The position numbers were made by a program, and so were the translations under genes. Source: CAYLLN01 sp036496265 (GTDB lineage: Bacteria > Planctomycetota > Planctomycetia > Pirellulales > Pirellulaceae). From it: DNA of 57,848 nt. This document shows positions 15,635 to 24,582 of the stretch, piece after piece. Below the pieces are notes generated by a model that ran no database searches, was not told the origin of the DNA, and worked only from the letters and a program-made list of their open reading frames with translations. The DNA lies in the NCBI GenBank assembly GCA_036496265.1, contig DASXLL010000202.1:1-57848 (forward strand). The letters are read 5' to 3'. Numbering within the stretch: the first letter of the stretch is position 1; each line of letters opens with the position of its first letter.

Positions 15635-17203
15635 ATGTCCGACATTGACCATTTAGTTCAACGATATGTGGAAGATCGCTCGGCGTTGAGCGTGCGCGAG
15701 CTCGATGAGCTCATTGCAGCACTCAAGGCGGATGCGGGTTTCGCCGTGAGCGTGCGCGAGCAGTTGCTGCTTGATGATTTGCTGGCGCAAAAGTTCACAA
15801 TCGATCGCCGCAATTTTGTCGCGCAAGTTGAGCAGCGGATCGCCGATCTTGGCCGCGGTCAAAACGAGCTTTGCAAACAGACGGCAGATCTTCGCTCACT
15901 GGCAGCAGCGGAAAAGAACTCGCCGCGGTGGGTGCGATATGTTCTCGCCCTATCAATATTAATCGCCATGGGCGGTGTCGCTGCGGTCATGCGTTTCTGG
16001 CCGCATGGCCCGGTCATCGCCACGGTCACCGCGGTCACGGGCGACGGAGTAAGGATCGAGCAAGACGGTGGCTCAGAAGCCGCGGAAGTGGACGATTCGC
16101 TGGAGAGCGGTCAACGAATTGTGGTTGCCCGCAACAGTTCGGTCACGCTCAGTTATGACGACGGCAGCGAGCTGCGCATTGACGGGAGCAGCGAGGGTAA
16201 GTCTGTTGTCGTGTTCGATCCGCAGGAGCACGGCGGCCCAAAACAAATTCACATCGAACGCGGCGAACTCGTGGCGAATATTAAGCCGCAACTTGCCGGC
16301 TCGATGAAATTTGTGACACCGCATGGCGTGGCGACCGCACCGGTTTCGCATTTCCGCCTGGTCGTGACGAACGACGAAACGCTGGTCGAGGTCAAGGAAG
16401 GCAAAGTTCAGCTCAATCGCACCGGCGACAACCGTCCATTGCTCGTTGCGGCGAATGAAACGGGTATGGCCTCGCGCGAAACGCAGCAAATTCGCACGCT
16501 AACGTGGCCCTATCGCCGCGATGGCCTGGCGTATCTATTTTCGCCGCTCGAATCGGCGCCAAAGGAAAACAAGCCGCTCACTGTCGTTCGAGATGCCGAA
16601 ACCCGCAGCTTCCGCACGACGCTGCTGGAGCCGCGGGGCGAAGCCGCGCTCATGGAATCGCGCTGGTTTTACGAACTAAACGGCGGCTATCTGGTCGCTA
16701 ACGATGCCGGCTCTGACATTTTTAACGCCGGCCGCGGCGGATCGGAGCTGACCGTGGAGGCTGTATTTTCACCGGCCAGCATGGATCAGGCTGGTCCAGC
16801 CCGCATCGTCGCTCTGGCTGATGAAGGTGACGAGCCCGATTTTGCCCTGGAGCAAGAGGGCCAGGATTTCATGTTCTGCATTAAGACCGACGCGGAGTCA
16901 CCGCCTTCGCCGCCGCGGATGACAATTAATTCCAGTGATACGCCACTGCACCTCACGATGACGTATCGCTACGGCGAGCTCATCGCCTATCGCGACGGTA
17001 TGGAGATTGCTAGGTCGAAGGACATGCGCGGCTCGCTTGGTGCTTGGCGATCCGGTCCACTGACGGTCGGAGCCGATGCGGCGGGCGAGCGGCCGTGGCG
17101 GGGGGTCATGGAGGCGGTAGCGCTCTATAACCGCTGCCTTGAGCCGGGCGAAGTGGCTCGCAATGCGCGAAACTATAAATTGCTAGCTCGGGGCGGCATG
17201 TAG
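15635..17203 (+). CDS. FecR-domain and LamG-like single-pass membrane protein
   Basis: 522 aa. Residues 1-90 are a cytoplasmic helical part (DHLVQRYVEDRSALSVRELD then ELIAALKAD) that could bind the sigma factor. A transmembrane segment follows at about 98-120 (YVLALSILIAMGGVAAVMRF). Next comes a FecR domain (VTAVTGDGVRIEQDGG...GQRIVVARNSSVTLSYDDGS) and, from about residue 330, a LamG/concanavalin-like sugar- or ligand-binding domain. The ATG at 15635 has GAGAAG before it and was preferred to one at 15611. Together with the upstream sigma gene it forms a sensor pair. Confidence 0.88.
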   Translation: MSDIDHLVQRYVEDRSALSVRELDELIAALKADAGFAVSVREQLLLDDLLAQKFTIDRRNFVAQVEQRIADLGRGQNELCKQTADLRSLAAAEKNSPRWVRYVLALSILIAMGGVAAVMRFWPHGPVIATVTAVTGDGVRIEQDGGSEAAEVDDSLESGQRIVVARNSSVTLSYDDGSELRIDGSSEGKSVVVFDPQEHGGPKQIHIERGELVANIKPQLAGSMKFVTPHGVATAPVSHFRLVVTNDETLVEVKEGKVQLNRTGDNRPLLVAANETGMASRETQQIRTLTWPYRRDGLAYLFSPLESAPKENKPLTVVRDAETRSFRTTLLEPRGEAALMESRWFYELNGGYLVANDAGSDIFNAGRGGSELTVEAVFSPASMDQAGPARIVALADEGDEPDFALEQEGQDFMFCIKTDAESPPSPPRMTINSSDTPLHLTMTYRYGELIAYRDGMEIARSKDMRGSLGAWRSGPLTVGADAAGERPWRGVMEAVALYNRCLEPGEVARNARNYKLLARGGM

Positions 17204-17503
17204 GCTGTCGATCGCCGCGCCGGCTGCGTTTTTAATGTCGAGCAGGTGCGCTGGTCGCCTGCACAACCATTAATCTCAACCACCGTTCCCCAATTTGCCA
17301 ATAGTCCGTATGATGCGCCGCAGGCACGACGCGGTGCGCCGCTGGCAAACTGTGCCGGTGATTCGAGACAAGGGGACTGCGCTTGATCGCGTAGTTTGAT
17401 GCCGCGCGATTGCCGATATTGAACACACCGTTTGCACCGCTGCTGTCATTGGGCCCGTCCTACCCAGGCCGCTCGTAGCGGGGATTCCACGAAGGAGCTG
17501 TCC
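17204..17503. other. 300-base gap
   Basis: A short imperfect hairpin lies near 17240-17263 (GCAGGTGCG with CGCCTGC), without a T tract. It may terminate the sigma/FecR operon. The only other clear signal is the GGAG at about 17494 belonging to the next gene. Confidence 0.35.
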
Positions 17504-19477
17504 GTGGCCTTTTCCCGGTTTATTGGTTGTTTCTCGCCCGCGCTCCTGGTCGTGGCGTTGTCAGCCCGCGCGTGGGCCGTGCATCCCAGCGAGTTATTGC
17601 TCCCAGCGACGACGAAAGGCTTCATCTCCACGCAGGACGTGGACGAAGTCCGCAAGAAGTTCAATGAGACGCAGCTTGGCGAGATGGTCGCTGATCCGTT
17701 GATGCAGCCGTTCGTCGAAGACGTGAAAAAACAGATCGGGGCGAAGCTCGAAAAAGCCGGTAAGCGGCTGGGCATCAAATGGGACGACATGCAAGGTGTC
17801 TATGGCGGCGAAGTCGCCGCGGCGCTCATTCAGCCGGACCCGAAAGACAAGATGTCGCACGCCACCGCGCTGATCGTCGATGTGACCGGCAAGCAGCAAC
17901 AAGCCGCGGCGCTGCTGAAAAAGATTGAAGAGAATCAAAAAGCCAACAAGGCCAAAAAGGGCGCGATCAAGGAAGGCAACGTTGAAATCATCGTCTACGA
18001 ACAGCCGCTTGCGCCGGGCGAAAAAGTGCCGGAGCGGTCGTATCATTTCCTCGCTGGCAATCAGCTCATTGTCACCGATCACGAAGCGACTTCGCGTGGC
18101 ATTGTGCATCGACTTGACGGCACCGCGAAGGACACGCTGGCCAGCGTGCTGGCGTTTGGCGAAACGTTGAAGCGCTGCCAGGAGGCCGCCAATAATCAGC
18201 AGTACCATGTTCGTTGGTTTATCGAGCCATTTGGATATGCCGAAGCCAGTCGGGCGTCCCAAGGCGGCAAAAAGAAACGCGGCACGGATCTTTTGAAGAT
18301 CGTGCAGACGCAGGGCTTCAACGCCGTCCAAGGCATCGGCGGGCACGTCTTCTTCGCGACCCAAAACACCGAAGTTCTCCATCGCACTTACGTCTATGCG
18401 CCGCCAGTCAAGCGCGGCCCGAATGACAAGAGTAAAGACAAATACGATCTCGGGATGCGGATGCTCAATTTCCCGAACAGCGCGAATCCGAACGCGCTTG
18501 AACCGCCGGCCTGGGCGCTGCCCGACGTCGCGACCTATCTGAGCTTCAACTGGAAGATGCGGGATGCATTCGATTATTCGGAAACGCTCGTCGATGCGAT
18601 CATCGGCGATAAGGGCGCCTTCAAGGAAATCTGGCTCAGCCTGAAGAGCGACATCAACGGCCCGCAAATCGACATCTACAAAGAGCTGCTCGATCATCTC
18701 GGCACGCGGTTCACGCTGCTATCCGATGTGAAGCTGCCTGTCGATCTCAAGAGTGAGCGACTGCTATCTGTGGTCGAGCTGAAAAACGCAGAATCCGCCG
18801 CCGTGGTCACAAAAACACTTGAAAAGGCGTTCAAGAAAGATCCCCAGGCACGCCGCCGCACCTATAAAGGCAATGTTATTTGGGAAATCACTCAGGACGA
18901 CAGCCTCGCCGAGGAAGAGACTGAGCTGATGATCGAAGGCGTGGGGTTCGTGAGTGCCGAAGCGCCGCCGGCCAAGGATGTCGGCAAAGTCAAGGACGAA
19001 AAGGCCGAGGAGAAAGAGGACGACGAGACGAAGCTGCCCAACATGGCGCTGACTGTCTTTCTGGATCACCTCGTTGTCTCGACGCACGTGGATTTCATTC
19101 AAGATTTCATCGCCTATCAGGATGCCAAGGCCGCCGGCCTGGCCCAAGCCAAAGACTATCAGCGCGTCCGGGCCGAGTTGAACGTGCTGGGATCGAATCT
19201 GAATAGCTTTTTGTTTTTCAGCCGCACGGACGAATCGTATCGGGCTACCTACGAGCTGATGAAAGACAACAAGCTGCCGCAGGCCGAGACAATTCTCGCC
19301 CGCCTGCTCAATACGCTGTTCGGTCCCAAAGAAGAAGGCGTCATCCGTGAGCAGGAAATCGATGGCACAAAGCTGCCCGACTTTGAGCAGGTCAAAAAGT
19401 ATCTGGGCCCCGGCGGCCTCTATACGCAGTCCGAAGATGACGGTTGGTGGCTCGTCGGCTGCTTGCTGAAGAAGTAA
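17504..19477 (+). CDS. Large exported protein of unknown function
   Basis: 657 aa. The GTG at 17504 was chosen because GGAG lies a few bases upstream (GAAGGAGCTGTCC) and a clean signal peptide follows (FIGCFSPALLVVALSARAWA). The mature part is soluble and alternates helix and strand, with several paragraphs starting LL.. or VT..KT and a highly charged Glu/Lys linker near residues 505-520 (DVGKVKDEKAEEKEDDE). It has a loose resemblance to DUF3352-type proteins, but I would not assign it. Probably periplasmic. It stands apart from the sigma/FecR pair and may have its own promoter. Confidence 0.8.
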   Translation: MAFSRFIGCFSPALLVVALSARAWAVHPSELLLPATTKGFISTQDVDEVRKKFNETQLGEMVADPLMQPFVEDVKKQIGAKLEKAGKRLGIKWDDMQGVYGGEVAAALIQPDPKDKMSHATALIVDVTGKQQQAAALLKKIEENQKANKAKKGAIKEGNVEIIVYEQPLAPGEKVPERSYHFLAGNQLIVTDHEATSRGIVHRLDGTAKDTLASVLAFGETLKRCQEAANNQQYHVRWFIEPFGYAEASRASQGGKKKRGTDLLKIVQTQGFNAVQGIGGHVFFATQNTEVLHRTYVYAPPVKRGPNDKSKDKYDLGMRMLNFPNSANPNALEPPAWALPDVATYLSFNWKMRDAFDYSETLVDAIIGDKGAFKEIWLSLKSDINGPQIDIYKELLDHLGTRFTLLSDVKLPVDLKSERLLSVVELKNAESAAVVTKTLEKAFKKDPQARRRTYKGNVIWEITQDDSLAEEETELMIEGVGFVSAEAPPAKDVGKVKDEKAEEKEDDETKLPNMALTVFLDHLVVSTHVDFIQDFIAYQDAKAAGLAQAKDYQRVRAELNVLGSNLNSFLFFSRTDESYRATYELMKDNKLPQAETILARLLNTLFGPKEEGVIREQEIDGTKLPDFEQVKKYLGPGGLYTQSEDDGWWLVGCLLKK

Positions 19478-19586
19478 CGTCCATTTTGCGCCGCCAGCAG
19501 AACTCGCGCATCTGGGGCAGCTCTCAATCTTCCGTCGCTGCTAGCCGATACTGACAGCATCCTTCCCGATGGATCGGAGTTCCGCC

Positions 19587-19769
19587 ATGCGCACGCTTGC
19601 CCTCTCCCTAATTGCCCTCTTCGCTGCTCCCAGCCTCGTGCTGGCCCACGGGCATCTGAAAGATCTTCACGAGCAACACCGTCACAACAAAGTGATGAAG
19701 CACGCCCCTGCTCAATGTTGCCGCGAGCAAAGCGGTCATCATCAGATGCTGCACCATCACAAGAAGTAG
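19587..19769 (+). CDS. Tiny exported His-rich protein
   Basis: 60 aa. An N-terminal signal peptide (RTLALSLIALFAAPSLVLA) is followed by a ~40-residue mature part with ten His and two adjacent Cys (HGHLKDLHEQHRHNK and HHQMLHHHKK). The ATG at 19587 has a GGAG seven bases upstream; an in-frame ATG at 19569 lacks one. It probably binds divalent metal in the periplasm. It is followed by a half copy of the GGCCTGCC repeat. Confidence 0.7.
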   Translation: MRTLALSLIALFAAPSLVLAHGHLKDLHEQHRHNKVMKHAPAQCCREQSGHHQMLHHHKK

Positions 19770-19781
19770 GCAGCCGCCAAC

Positions 19782-19808
19782 GTGGGATAGGCCTCCGGCC
19801 TGCCCTGC
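19782..19808. repeat. Half copy of the AGGC/GCCT dispersed repeat
   Basis: GTGGGATAGGCCTCCGGCCT followed by GCCCTGC matches one arm of the palindrome at 10355-10411. Confidence 0.65.
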
Positions 19809-19865
19809 AAAAACAATCGCAATTGCACTGCCGATCGGGTTGATTGCCACGATATAATCTTCTTC

Positions 19866-21011
19866 GTGGCATCCAGGTACCTATTCTGCGCGGCGGCAAC
19901 ACTACTGCTGTCATTCTGCGCGTCGCCGCTTTGCGCCATCGAGCACCTGACGATCAAGCAAGGCGAGTCTACTCGGGAAATTGCCGGCAAGATCGAAGTG
20001 GAAGCCGCGGATGGCGGTGTAATGTTATTGGCCCGCGATGGCGGTTTGTGGCCGGTCGAGAAAGAGAATATCGTCAATCGTCGAGCGGATGCGAAGCCCT
20101 TTGCACCGCTTACAAACGCCGAATTGACCAAACAGCTCGCTGCGGAGCTGCCCGGGTTTAAGACGTTTCAGACGCAGCATTACCTGATTCATTACAACAC
20201 GTCTCCGGCTTACGCCAAATGGGTCGGCAGCTTGTTTGAGGGGCTGCACAAGGCGTTTTACAACTACTGGAGCCGCCGCGGAGCCGTCCTACACGAGCCC
20301 GAGTTTCCCCTTGTCGCCCTCGTATTCGACAGCCAGGCGTCGTTTGCCAAATATGCTCATGCGGAAATCGGCGAGCGGGCCGGTTCGATCATTGGCTACT
20401 ACAATTTGAAGACAAATCGGATGGTCATGTACGACCTCACCGGCATCGAAGCGGCTGGTGCGGTCAACGAACGCAACGCGGCCGCTCGTATCAATCAGAT
20501 TCTCTCGCAGCCGGGGGCTGAACGGACGGTGGCGACAGTCGTACACGAGGCGACGCATCAACTGGCATTCAACAGCGGATTGCAAGTACGTTTTGCCGAC
20601 GTTCCGTTTTGGGTCAGCGAGGGGATTGCCATTTATTTCGAGACGCCGAACCTGGAAAGCACCAAAGGCTGGCGGAACATCGGCTCGATCAATCGGGTTA
20701 ACCTTGTCAACTTTCGCCAATATCTGATGCGGCGCAAACCGGGCAGCCTGGAGTTGCTACTCTCCGATGACAAACGGTTTCAGGACGCTTCGACTGCCAG
20801 TGACGCCTACGCCGAAGCCTGGGCCCTGAATTACTACTTCCTGCAAACCAAAAGCGAAGCGTACGTTAAATACCTCGCCGCGCTTGCCGACCAAAAGCCG
20901 TTGATCGATGTTGAACCAGCGGATCGGCTGAGGCAGTTCAAGCAATTCTTTGGGGATGACCTAAACAGCGTTGAAAACGACTTCCTCAGATACATGCGAT
21001 CTGTGAATTAA
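19866..21011 (+). CDS. DUF1570 exported gluzincin-type peptidase
   Basis: 381 aa. A GTG start at 19866 opens a signal peptide (LFCAAATLLLSFCASPLCA). The mature protein has the DUF1570 layout: an N-terminal beta part (LTIKQGESTREIAGKIEVEA), then FKTFQTQHYLIHYNT, and a zinc site HEATH at residues 227-231 with downstream WVSEGIAIYFE (Glu ligand). This matches a gluzincin protease, probably periplasmic. Planctomycetes carry many copies of this family. Substrate unknown. Confidence 0.87.
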   Translation: MASRYLFCAAATLLLSFCASPLCAIEHLTIKQGESTREIAGKIEVEAADGGVMLLARDGGLWPVEKENIVNRRADAKPFAPLTNAELTKQLAAELPGFKTFQTQHYLIHYNTSPAYAKWVGSLFEGLHKAFYNYWSRRGAVLHEPEFPLVALVFDSQASFAKYAHAEIGERAGSIIGYYNLKTNRMVMYDLTGIEAAGAVNERNAAARINQILSQPGAERTVATVVHEATHQLAFNSGLQVRFADVPFWVSEGIAIYFETPNLESTKGWRNIGSINRVNLVNFRQYLMRRKPGSLELLLSDDKRFQDASTASDAYAEAWALNYYFLQTKSEAYVKYLAALADQKPLIDVEPADRLRQFKQFFGDDLNSVENDFLRYMRSVN

Positions 21012-21029
21012 GTTGGTACGACCCCGCCA

Positions 21030-21059
21030 TTTACAGTTTTGGCAGACATTCGCTAAAAT
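21030..21059 (+). promoter_or_regulatory. Candidate promoter of the ffh operon
   Basis: TTTACA (21030-21035) and TAAAAT (21054-21059) are spaced 18 bases, about 120 bases upstream of the ffh start. This would be a standard housekeeping-sigma promoter for ffh-rpsP-trmD-rplS. Confidence 0.5.
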
Positions 21060-21179
21060 CCAGGGTTTCCCGCAATTCTTACAGCGCGTCGTTGTGACGC
21101 AACCCAATAGCTGCTATGTAGTTGTGGCGATTTGGCCGGCACAAGACGGCATTGGCCGCTCGGCGTCATTTGCTTAAGC

Positions 21180-22655
21180 ATGTTCGAATCCCTCCAGACC
21201 GGTTTGCGCTCGGCGCTGAAGACCTTGTCGGGTAAGGCAAGGTTGACGGAAGCGAATATGCGCGACGGGCTCGCGCTCGTGGAGCAGTCACTTCTGGAGG
21301 CGGATGTTAGCTACCAGGTGGCAAAGGATTTTGTGGCCCGCGTCTCTGAGGAGGCGATGGGAGAAAAAGTGCTGCTGGCGCTGAATCCGACGCAGCAGCT
21401 GATCGGCATTATTAACAACGAGCTGATCAAGACGCTGGGGCCGGTCGATCCGGCGATTCCGCTCCGCAAGGACGTGACGATCCTGATGATGTGCGGCTTG
21501 CAGGGATCGGGCAAGACGACGACGTGCGGCAAGCTCGCAAAGCTGCTGCAGCAGAGCAAAAAGACGTGTTTGCTCGTGGCGGCGGACTTGCAGCGGCCGG
21601 CGGCAATCGAACAGTTGCATGTGATTGGCGGGCAGCTCGGGGTGCCGGTGTATTCGGAGCCGGGGGCGAAAGATCCAATCGCAGTTTGCACGGCGGCGGT
21701 GGCCAAAGCGAAGGCCGAGCAGATTCCGATCGTCGTGCTCGATACGGCGGGGCGGCTGGCGATCGACGAAGAGTTGATGGACCAACTGGTTCATATCGAT
21801 GAAAAAGTTCATCCGGACCAGGTGTATCTGGTCGTTGATGGGATGACGGGCCAGGACGCGGTGAATAGCGCGGCGGCATTCAATGAGGCGCTGGAGCTCG
21901 ACGGCGTCATCATGACGAAGCTCGACGGCGATGCCCGCGGCGGCGCGCTATTGTCGGTCAAGGAAGTGACGGGCGTGCCGATCAAGTTCATCGGCACGGG
22001 GGAGCATCTGGATGCCCTGGAGCCGTTTCGGCCGGAAGGAATGGCCAGCCGCATTTTGGGGATGGGCGACGTGGTCGGGCTGGTCGAGACGGTGCAAAAA
22101 GCCGTCGATATGGAGCAGGCCAAGGCTCTGGAGGAAAAGCTGGCCGCCGGCGAGTTCACGCTGGACGATTTCAAGGGCCAGATGCGGCAGATTTTGCAGC
22201 CCGGCCTGATGATGAAGATGATGAGCATGCTGCCCGGGATGGGGCAGATGACGGAGGCGATGAACGGCGAAGAGGCCGAGGGGGAAATGAAGCGGATGCT
22301 GGGGATCATCGACTCGATGACGCCCCGGGAGCGGCGAAATCCTAAGATTATCGAGCCCGGCAGGCGAAACCGGATTGCCCGCGGGGCCGGCGTCCAAGTC
22401 CAGGACGTCAATGCGCTGCTCAAACAATTTGATATGATGGCTCCCATCATGAAGGCCATGGCCGGCAAGGGCATGGGCCAGCGGATGCAGGCCATTCAGG
22501 ACTTGCAGAAGAGCGGCATGTTCAACCCTGGTGGGGGCATGCCAAAGATCAAAGGTGATACGGGGAAGCGGCTGACGTCGAAGGAGAAGGCCGAGATGAA
22601 GAAGAAGCGGGATAAGGAGCTGAAGAAGAAAAAAGGGCCGCGGGGAGCGTGGTAG
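21180..22655 (+). CDS. ffh: Signal recognition particle protein Ffh
   Basis: 491 aa. SRP GTPase that binds 4.5S RNA and signal sequences and delivers ribosomes to FtsY at the membrane. Domains in order: N domain, GTPase G domain with GLQGSGKTTTCGKLA, DTAGRLAIDEELM and TKLDGDARGGALLS, and the Met-rich M domain (LMMKMMSMLPGMGQM, ending in a Lys-rich tail). The ATG at 21180 is the start expected from the family. It heads the run with rpsP, trmD, rplS and yraN, a common arrangement. Confidence 0.97.
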   Translation: MFESLQTGLRSALKTLSGKARLTEANMRDGLALVEQSLLEADVSYQVAKDFVARVSEEAMGEKVLLALNPTQQLIGIINNELIKTLGPVDPAIPLRKDVTILMMCGLQGSGKTTTCGKLAKLLQQSKKTCLLVAADLQRPAAIEQLHVIGGQLGVPVYSEPGAKDPIAVCTAAVAKAKAEQIPIVVLDTAGRLAIDEELMDQLVHIDEKVHPDQVYLVVDGMTGQDAVNSAAAFNEALELDGVIMTKLDGDARGGALLSVKEVTGVPIKFIGTGEHLDALEPFRPEGMASRILGMGDVVGLVETVQKAVDMEQAKALEEKLAAGEFTLDDFKGQMRQILQPGLMMKMMSMLPGMGQMTEAMNGEEAEGEMKRMLGIIDSMTPRERRNPKIIEPGRRNRIARGAGVQVQDVNALLKQFDMMAPIMKAMAGKGMGQRMQAIQDLQKSGMFNPGGGMPKIKGDTGKRLTSKEKAEMKKKRDKELKKKKGPRGAW

Positions 22656-22664
22656 CAAGTTCAT

Positions 22665-22726
22665 TTGTCACTAGTCCTTTGTCATTTGCACAGAACGAGT
22701 GACAAGTGACCAATGACAAGTGACAA
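22665..22726. repeat. Dispersed repeat, TTGTCACT/AGTGACAA type
   Basis: TTGTCACT (22665-22672) pairs with AGTGACAA (22719-22726), and the interior has repeated GTGAC and ATGACAAG units. It lies between ffh and rpsP. Probably a degraded intergenic palindrome. Confidence 0.65.
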
Positions 22727-22762
22727 AAACAATCGACATTGATTTTTCGATAGAGAGGTAAT

Positions 22763-23206
22763 ATGGCAGTTCGAATTCGAATGAAGAAGCTGGGCCGCAA
22801 GCATCAGCCGTTTTTCCGGATGGTGGCGATTGATGGCCGAGCGCCGCGCGATGGCAAGGCGATCGAGGAACTGGGTCTGTATGACCCGATGGTGAAAGAC
22901 ACCGACGCCCGGGCAATTCTCAATGGCGAGCGGATCGCGTATTGGATTTCGGTCGGCGCATTGCCGTCGGAGAATTGCGAACGGCTAATCAAGAAGTACG
23001 GCAAGGACGGCACGCATCTGGCGCTGCAGCAAGCGGCGCTGGAGAAGATCAAAACGACCAAGCCGCAGGCGCCGGCGCCCTACATTCCGCCACCCAAGCC
23101 GCCGGAACCAGAGCCGGCCCCGGCTGCGGAGGCGAGTGCTGAGGGCGCGCCCGCTGCTGAGGCGGCCGAGGCGGCCACACCGGCTGAAGAACCGAAATCC
23201 GAATGA
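22763..23206 (+). CDS. rpsP: 30S ribosomal protein S16
   Basis: 147 aa. The core (AVRIRMKKLGRKHQPFFRMV and SVGALPSENCERLIKKYG) is standard S16, a 30S subunit assembly protein. The family core is about 80-90 residues; here a Pro/Ala/Glu-rich tail of ~50 residues (PPPKPPEPEPAPAAEA...) is added. The last three codons and the stop lie in the left arm of a dispersed inverted repeat. The usual neighbour rimM is absent; trmD follows directly. Confidence 0.97.
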   Translation: MAVRIRMKKLGRKHQPFFRMVAIDGRAPRDGKAIEELGLYDPMVKDTDARAILNGERIAYWISVGALPSENCERLIKKYGKDGTHLALQQAALEKIKTTKPQAPAPYIPPPKPPEPEPAPAAEASAEGAPAAEAAEAATPAEEPKSE

Positions 23207-23260
23207 CGAAGCACGAATGACCAATAAAGACTGACCTGCGCCAATTGGTCATTCGGATTT
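23195..23260. repeat. Dispersed inverted repeat overlapping rpsP stop
   Basis: A perfect 13-base arm AAATCCGAATGAC (23195-23207) pairs with 23248-23260. The arms contain the rpsP codons AAA TCC GAA and stop TGA. The middle has a second GAATGACC unit. Related GTCATTCG sequence continues to about 23274, just before trmD. Confidence 0.85.
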
Positions 23261-23281
23261 TGTCATTCGTCATTTCCGTTT

Positions 23282-23980
23282 ATGCGATTTGATGTCCTGA
23301 CTTTATTCCCGGCGATTTTTGACGGGTATTTGGGTCAGAGCTTGTTGAAGAAAGGGATCGATGCGGGGCTGATCGACGTACAGTTGCACGACATTCGGCA
23401 CTGGTCGAAGGACAAGCACCACAAAGTCGATGATCGGCCGTTCGGTGGTGGGCCCGGCATGATTTTACAGGTCGAGCCGGTGTTCGATTGCGTGGAAGCG
23501 GTGCAGCAGTTGGCCCAACCCCCAGGAATACAACCGGGTCATTTGGTCTGCCTCAGTCCGAAAGGTCGGACACTGAATCAAACGATCGTGGAGGAATTGG
23601 CCGCCAAGCCCCGGCTGTTGCTCCTCTGCGGTCGATACGAAGGTTTTGACGAACGCGTTTTCGATATTTTGCAGCCCGATGAGATTTCGATAGGAGACTA
23701 CATACTCAACGGCGGAGAAGCAGCGGCGATGGTTGTCATCGACGCGGTGATTCGCCTAATTCCCGGTGTCCTGGGAGACGAAACAAGCAACCAGCACGAT
23801 TCGTTTTCGAGCGCGAACCGATTATTGGAGTTTCCGCAGTATTCGAGGCCGAGGGAGTTTCGCGGCCACGAAGTTCCCGAAGTTCTCGTCAGTGGCAACC
23901 ACGAACAAATCGCCCGTTGGCGGCAGGAACAGAGTTACCTACACACGAGAAAACGGCGGTCGGATTTACTAGATCAATGA
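23282..23980 (+). CDS. trmD: tRNA (guanine-N1)-methyltransferase
   Basis: 232 aa. TrmD uses S-adenosylmethionine to methylate G37 of tRNAs reading CNN and GNN-type codons, preventing frameshifts. The trefoil-knot landmarks are visible: LLLLCGRYEGFDERV and SIGDYILNGGEAAAMVVIDA, then RLIPGVLGDE. The N-terminus FDVLTLFPAIFDGYL is typical. It follows rpsP directly, with no rimM between them. Confidence 0.97.
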   Translation: MRFDVLTLFPAIFDGYLGQSLLKKGIDAGLIDVQLHDIRHWSKDKHHKVDDRPFGGGPGMILQVEPVFDCVEAVQQLAQPPGIQPGHLVCLSPKGRTLNQTIVEELAAKPRLLLLCGRYEGFDERVFDILQPDEISIGDYILNGGEAAAMVVIDAVIRLIPGVLGDETSNQHDSFSSANRLLEFPQYSRPREFRGHEVPEVLVSGNHEQIARWRQEQSYLHTRKRRSDLLDQ

Positions 23981-24094
23981 ACTCGTTTAACCCGGACCCA
24001 GAGGCGACGGCGCAGTTGCGGAAGACCTGCGACTCTTCGGCAATCGGTTAAACGATGAGCTAAATAAACGCAAACGAACCAAAAGGACGAACCC

Positions 24095-24475
24095 ATGAAC
24101 CAAGACATTCTCAAACTCGTCGAAAAACCGAGCCTGAAGGCCGAAGTGCCGAAATTCGCCATCGGCGACACCGTCGATGTGCATACGCGAATTCTTGAAG
24201 GTGAGGACGAGCGGATCCAGATCTTCAGCGGCACCGTCATCGCCCGCTCCGGCAGCGGCAGCCGGGAAATGTTCACCGTGCGGCGGATCGTCGCCGGCGA
24301 AGGCGTCGAGCGCAAGTTTCCGCTGCATTCGCCGAAGATCGCCAAGGTCGAGGTCAAGCGCACCGGCGTCACCCGCCGCGCCAAGCTCTATTACCTCCGT
24401 GACCGAGTCGGCAAGGCCGTCCGCCTTCGGGAGCGCAAGACTGCGACCGGCAAGGAAGAGACGACCAAGGCATAG
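24095..24475 (+). CDS. rplS: 50S ribosomal protein L19
   Basis: 126 aa. Standard L19 features: FAIGDTVDVHTRILEGEDER, VIARSGSGSREMFTVRRIV, GEGVERKFPLHSPKI and the terminal RRAKLYYLRDRVGKAVRL. L19 sits at the interface of the two subunits. The ATG follows AAAAGGACGAACCC, a good ribosome binding site. It ends with a short variable Lys/Glu/Thr tail. Confidence 0.97.
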   Translation: MNQDILKLVEKPSLKAEVPKFAIGDTVDVHTRILEGEDERIQIFSGTVIARSGSGSREMFTVRRIVAGEGVERKFPLHSPKIAKVEVKRTGVTRRAKLYYLRDRVGKAVRLRERKTATGKEETTKA

Positions 24476-24487
24476 TCACTTTGTAAG

Positions 24488-24563
24488 CCGGGAGCAAACG
24501 TGCTCCCGGAGATTCGTCAAACAGGCGTCCATCGAGCAGGTCCGGGACCCAATTTGGTCCCGG
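24488..24563. repeat. Two adjacent dispersed hairpins
   Basis: CCGGGAGCA (24488-24496) pairs exactly with 24501-24509 across a 4-base loop. CCGGGACC (24542-24549) pairs with 24556-24563 across 6 bases. They lie between rplS and yraN. Their family relation is suggested by the shared CCGGGA core. Either could attenuate transcription, though neither has a T tract. Confidence 0.75.
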
Positions 24564-24582
24564 CTAATGGCGGATCGACGTT

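Noticed and set aside
17594..18697. 367-codon minus-strand open frame
   Set aside because: Opposite the exported protein at 17504, which has a ribosome site and signal peptide; the reverse frame has no such features.
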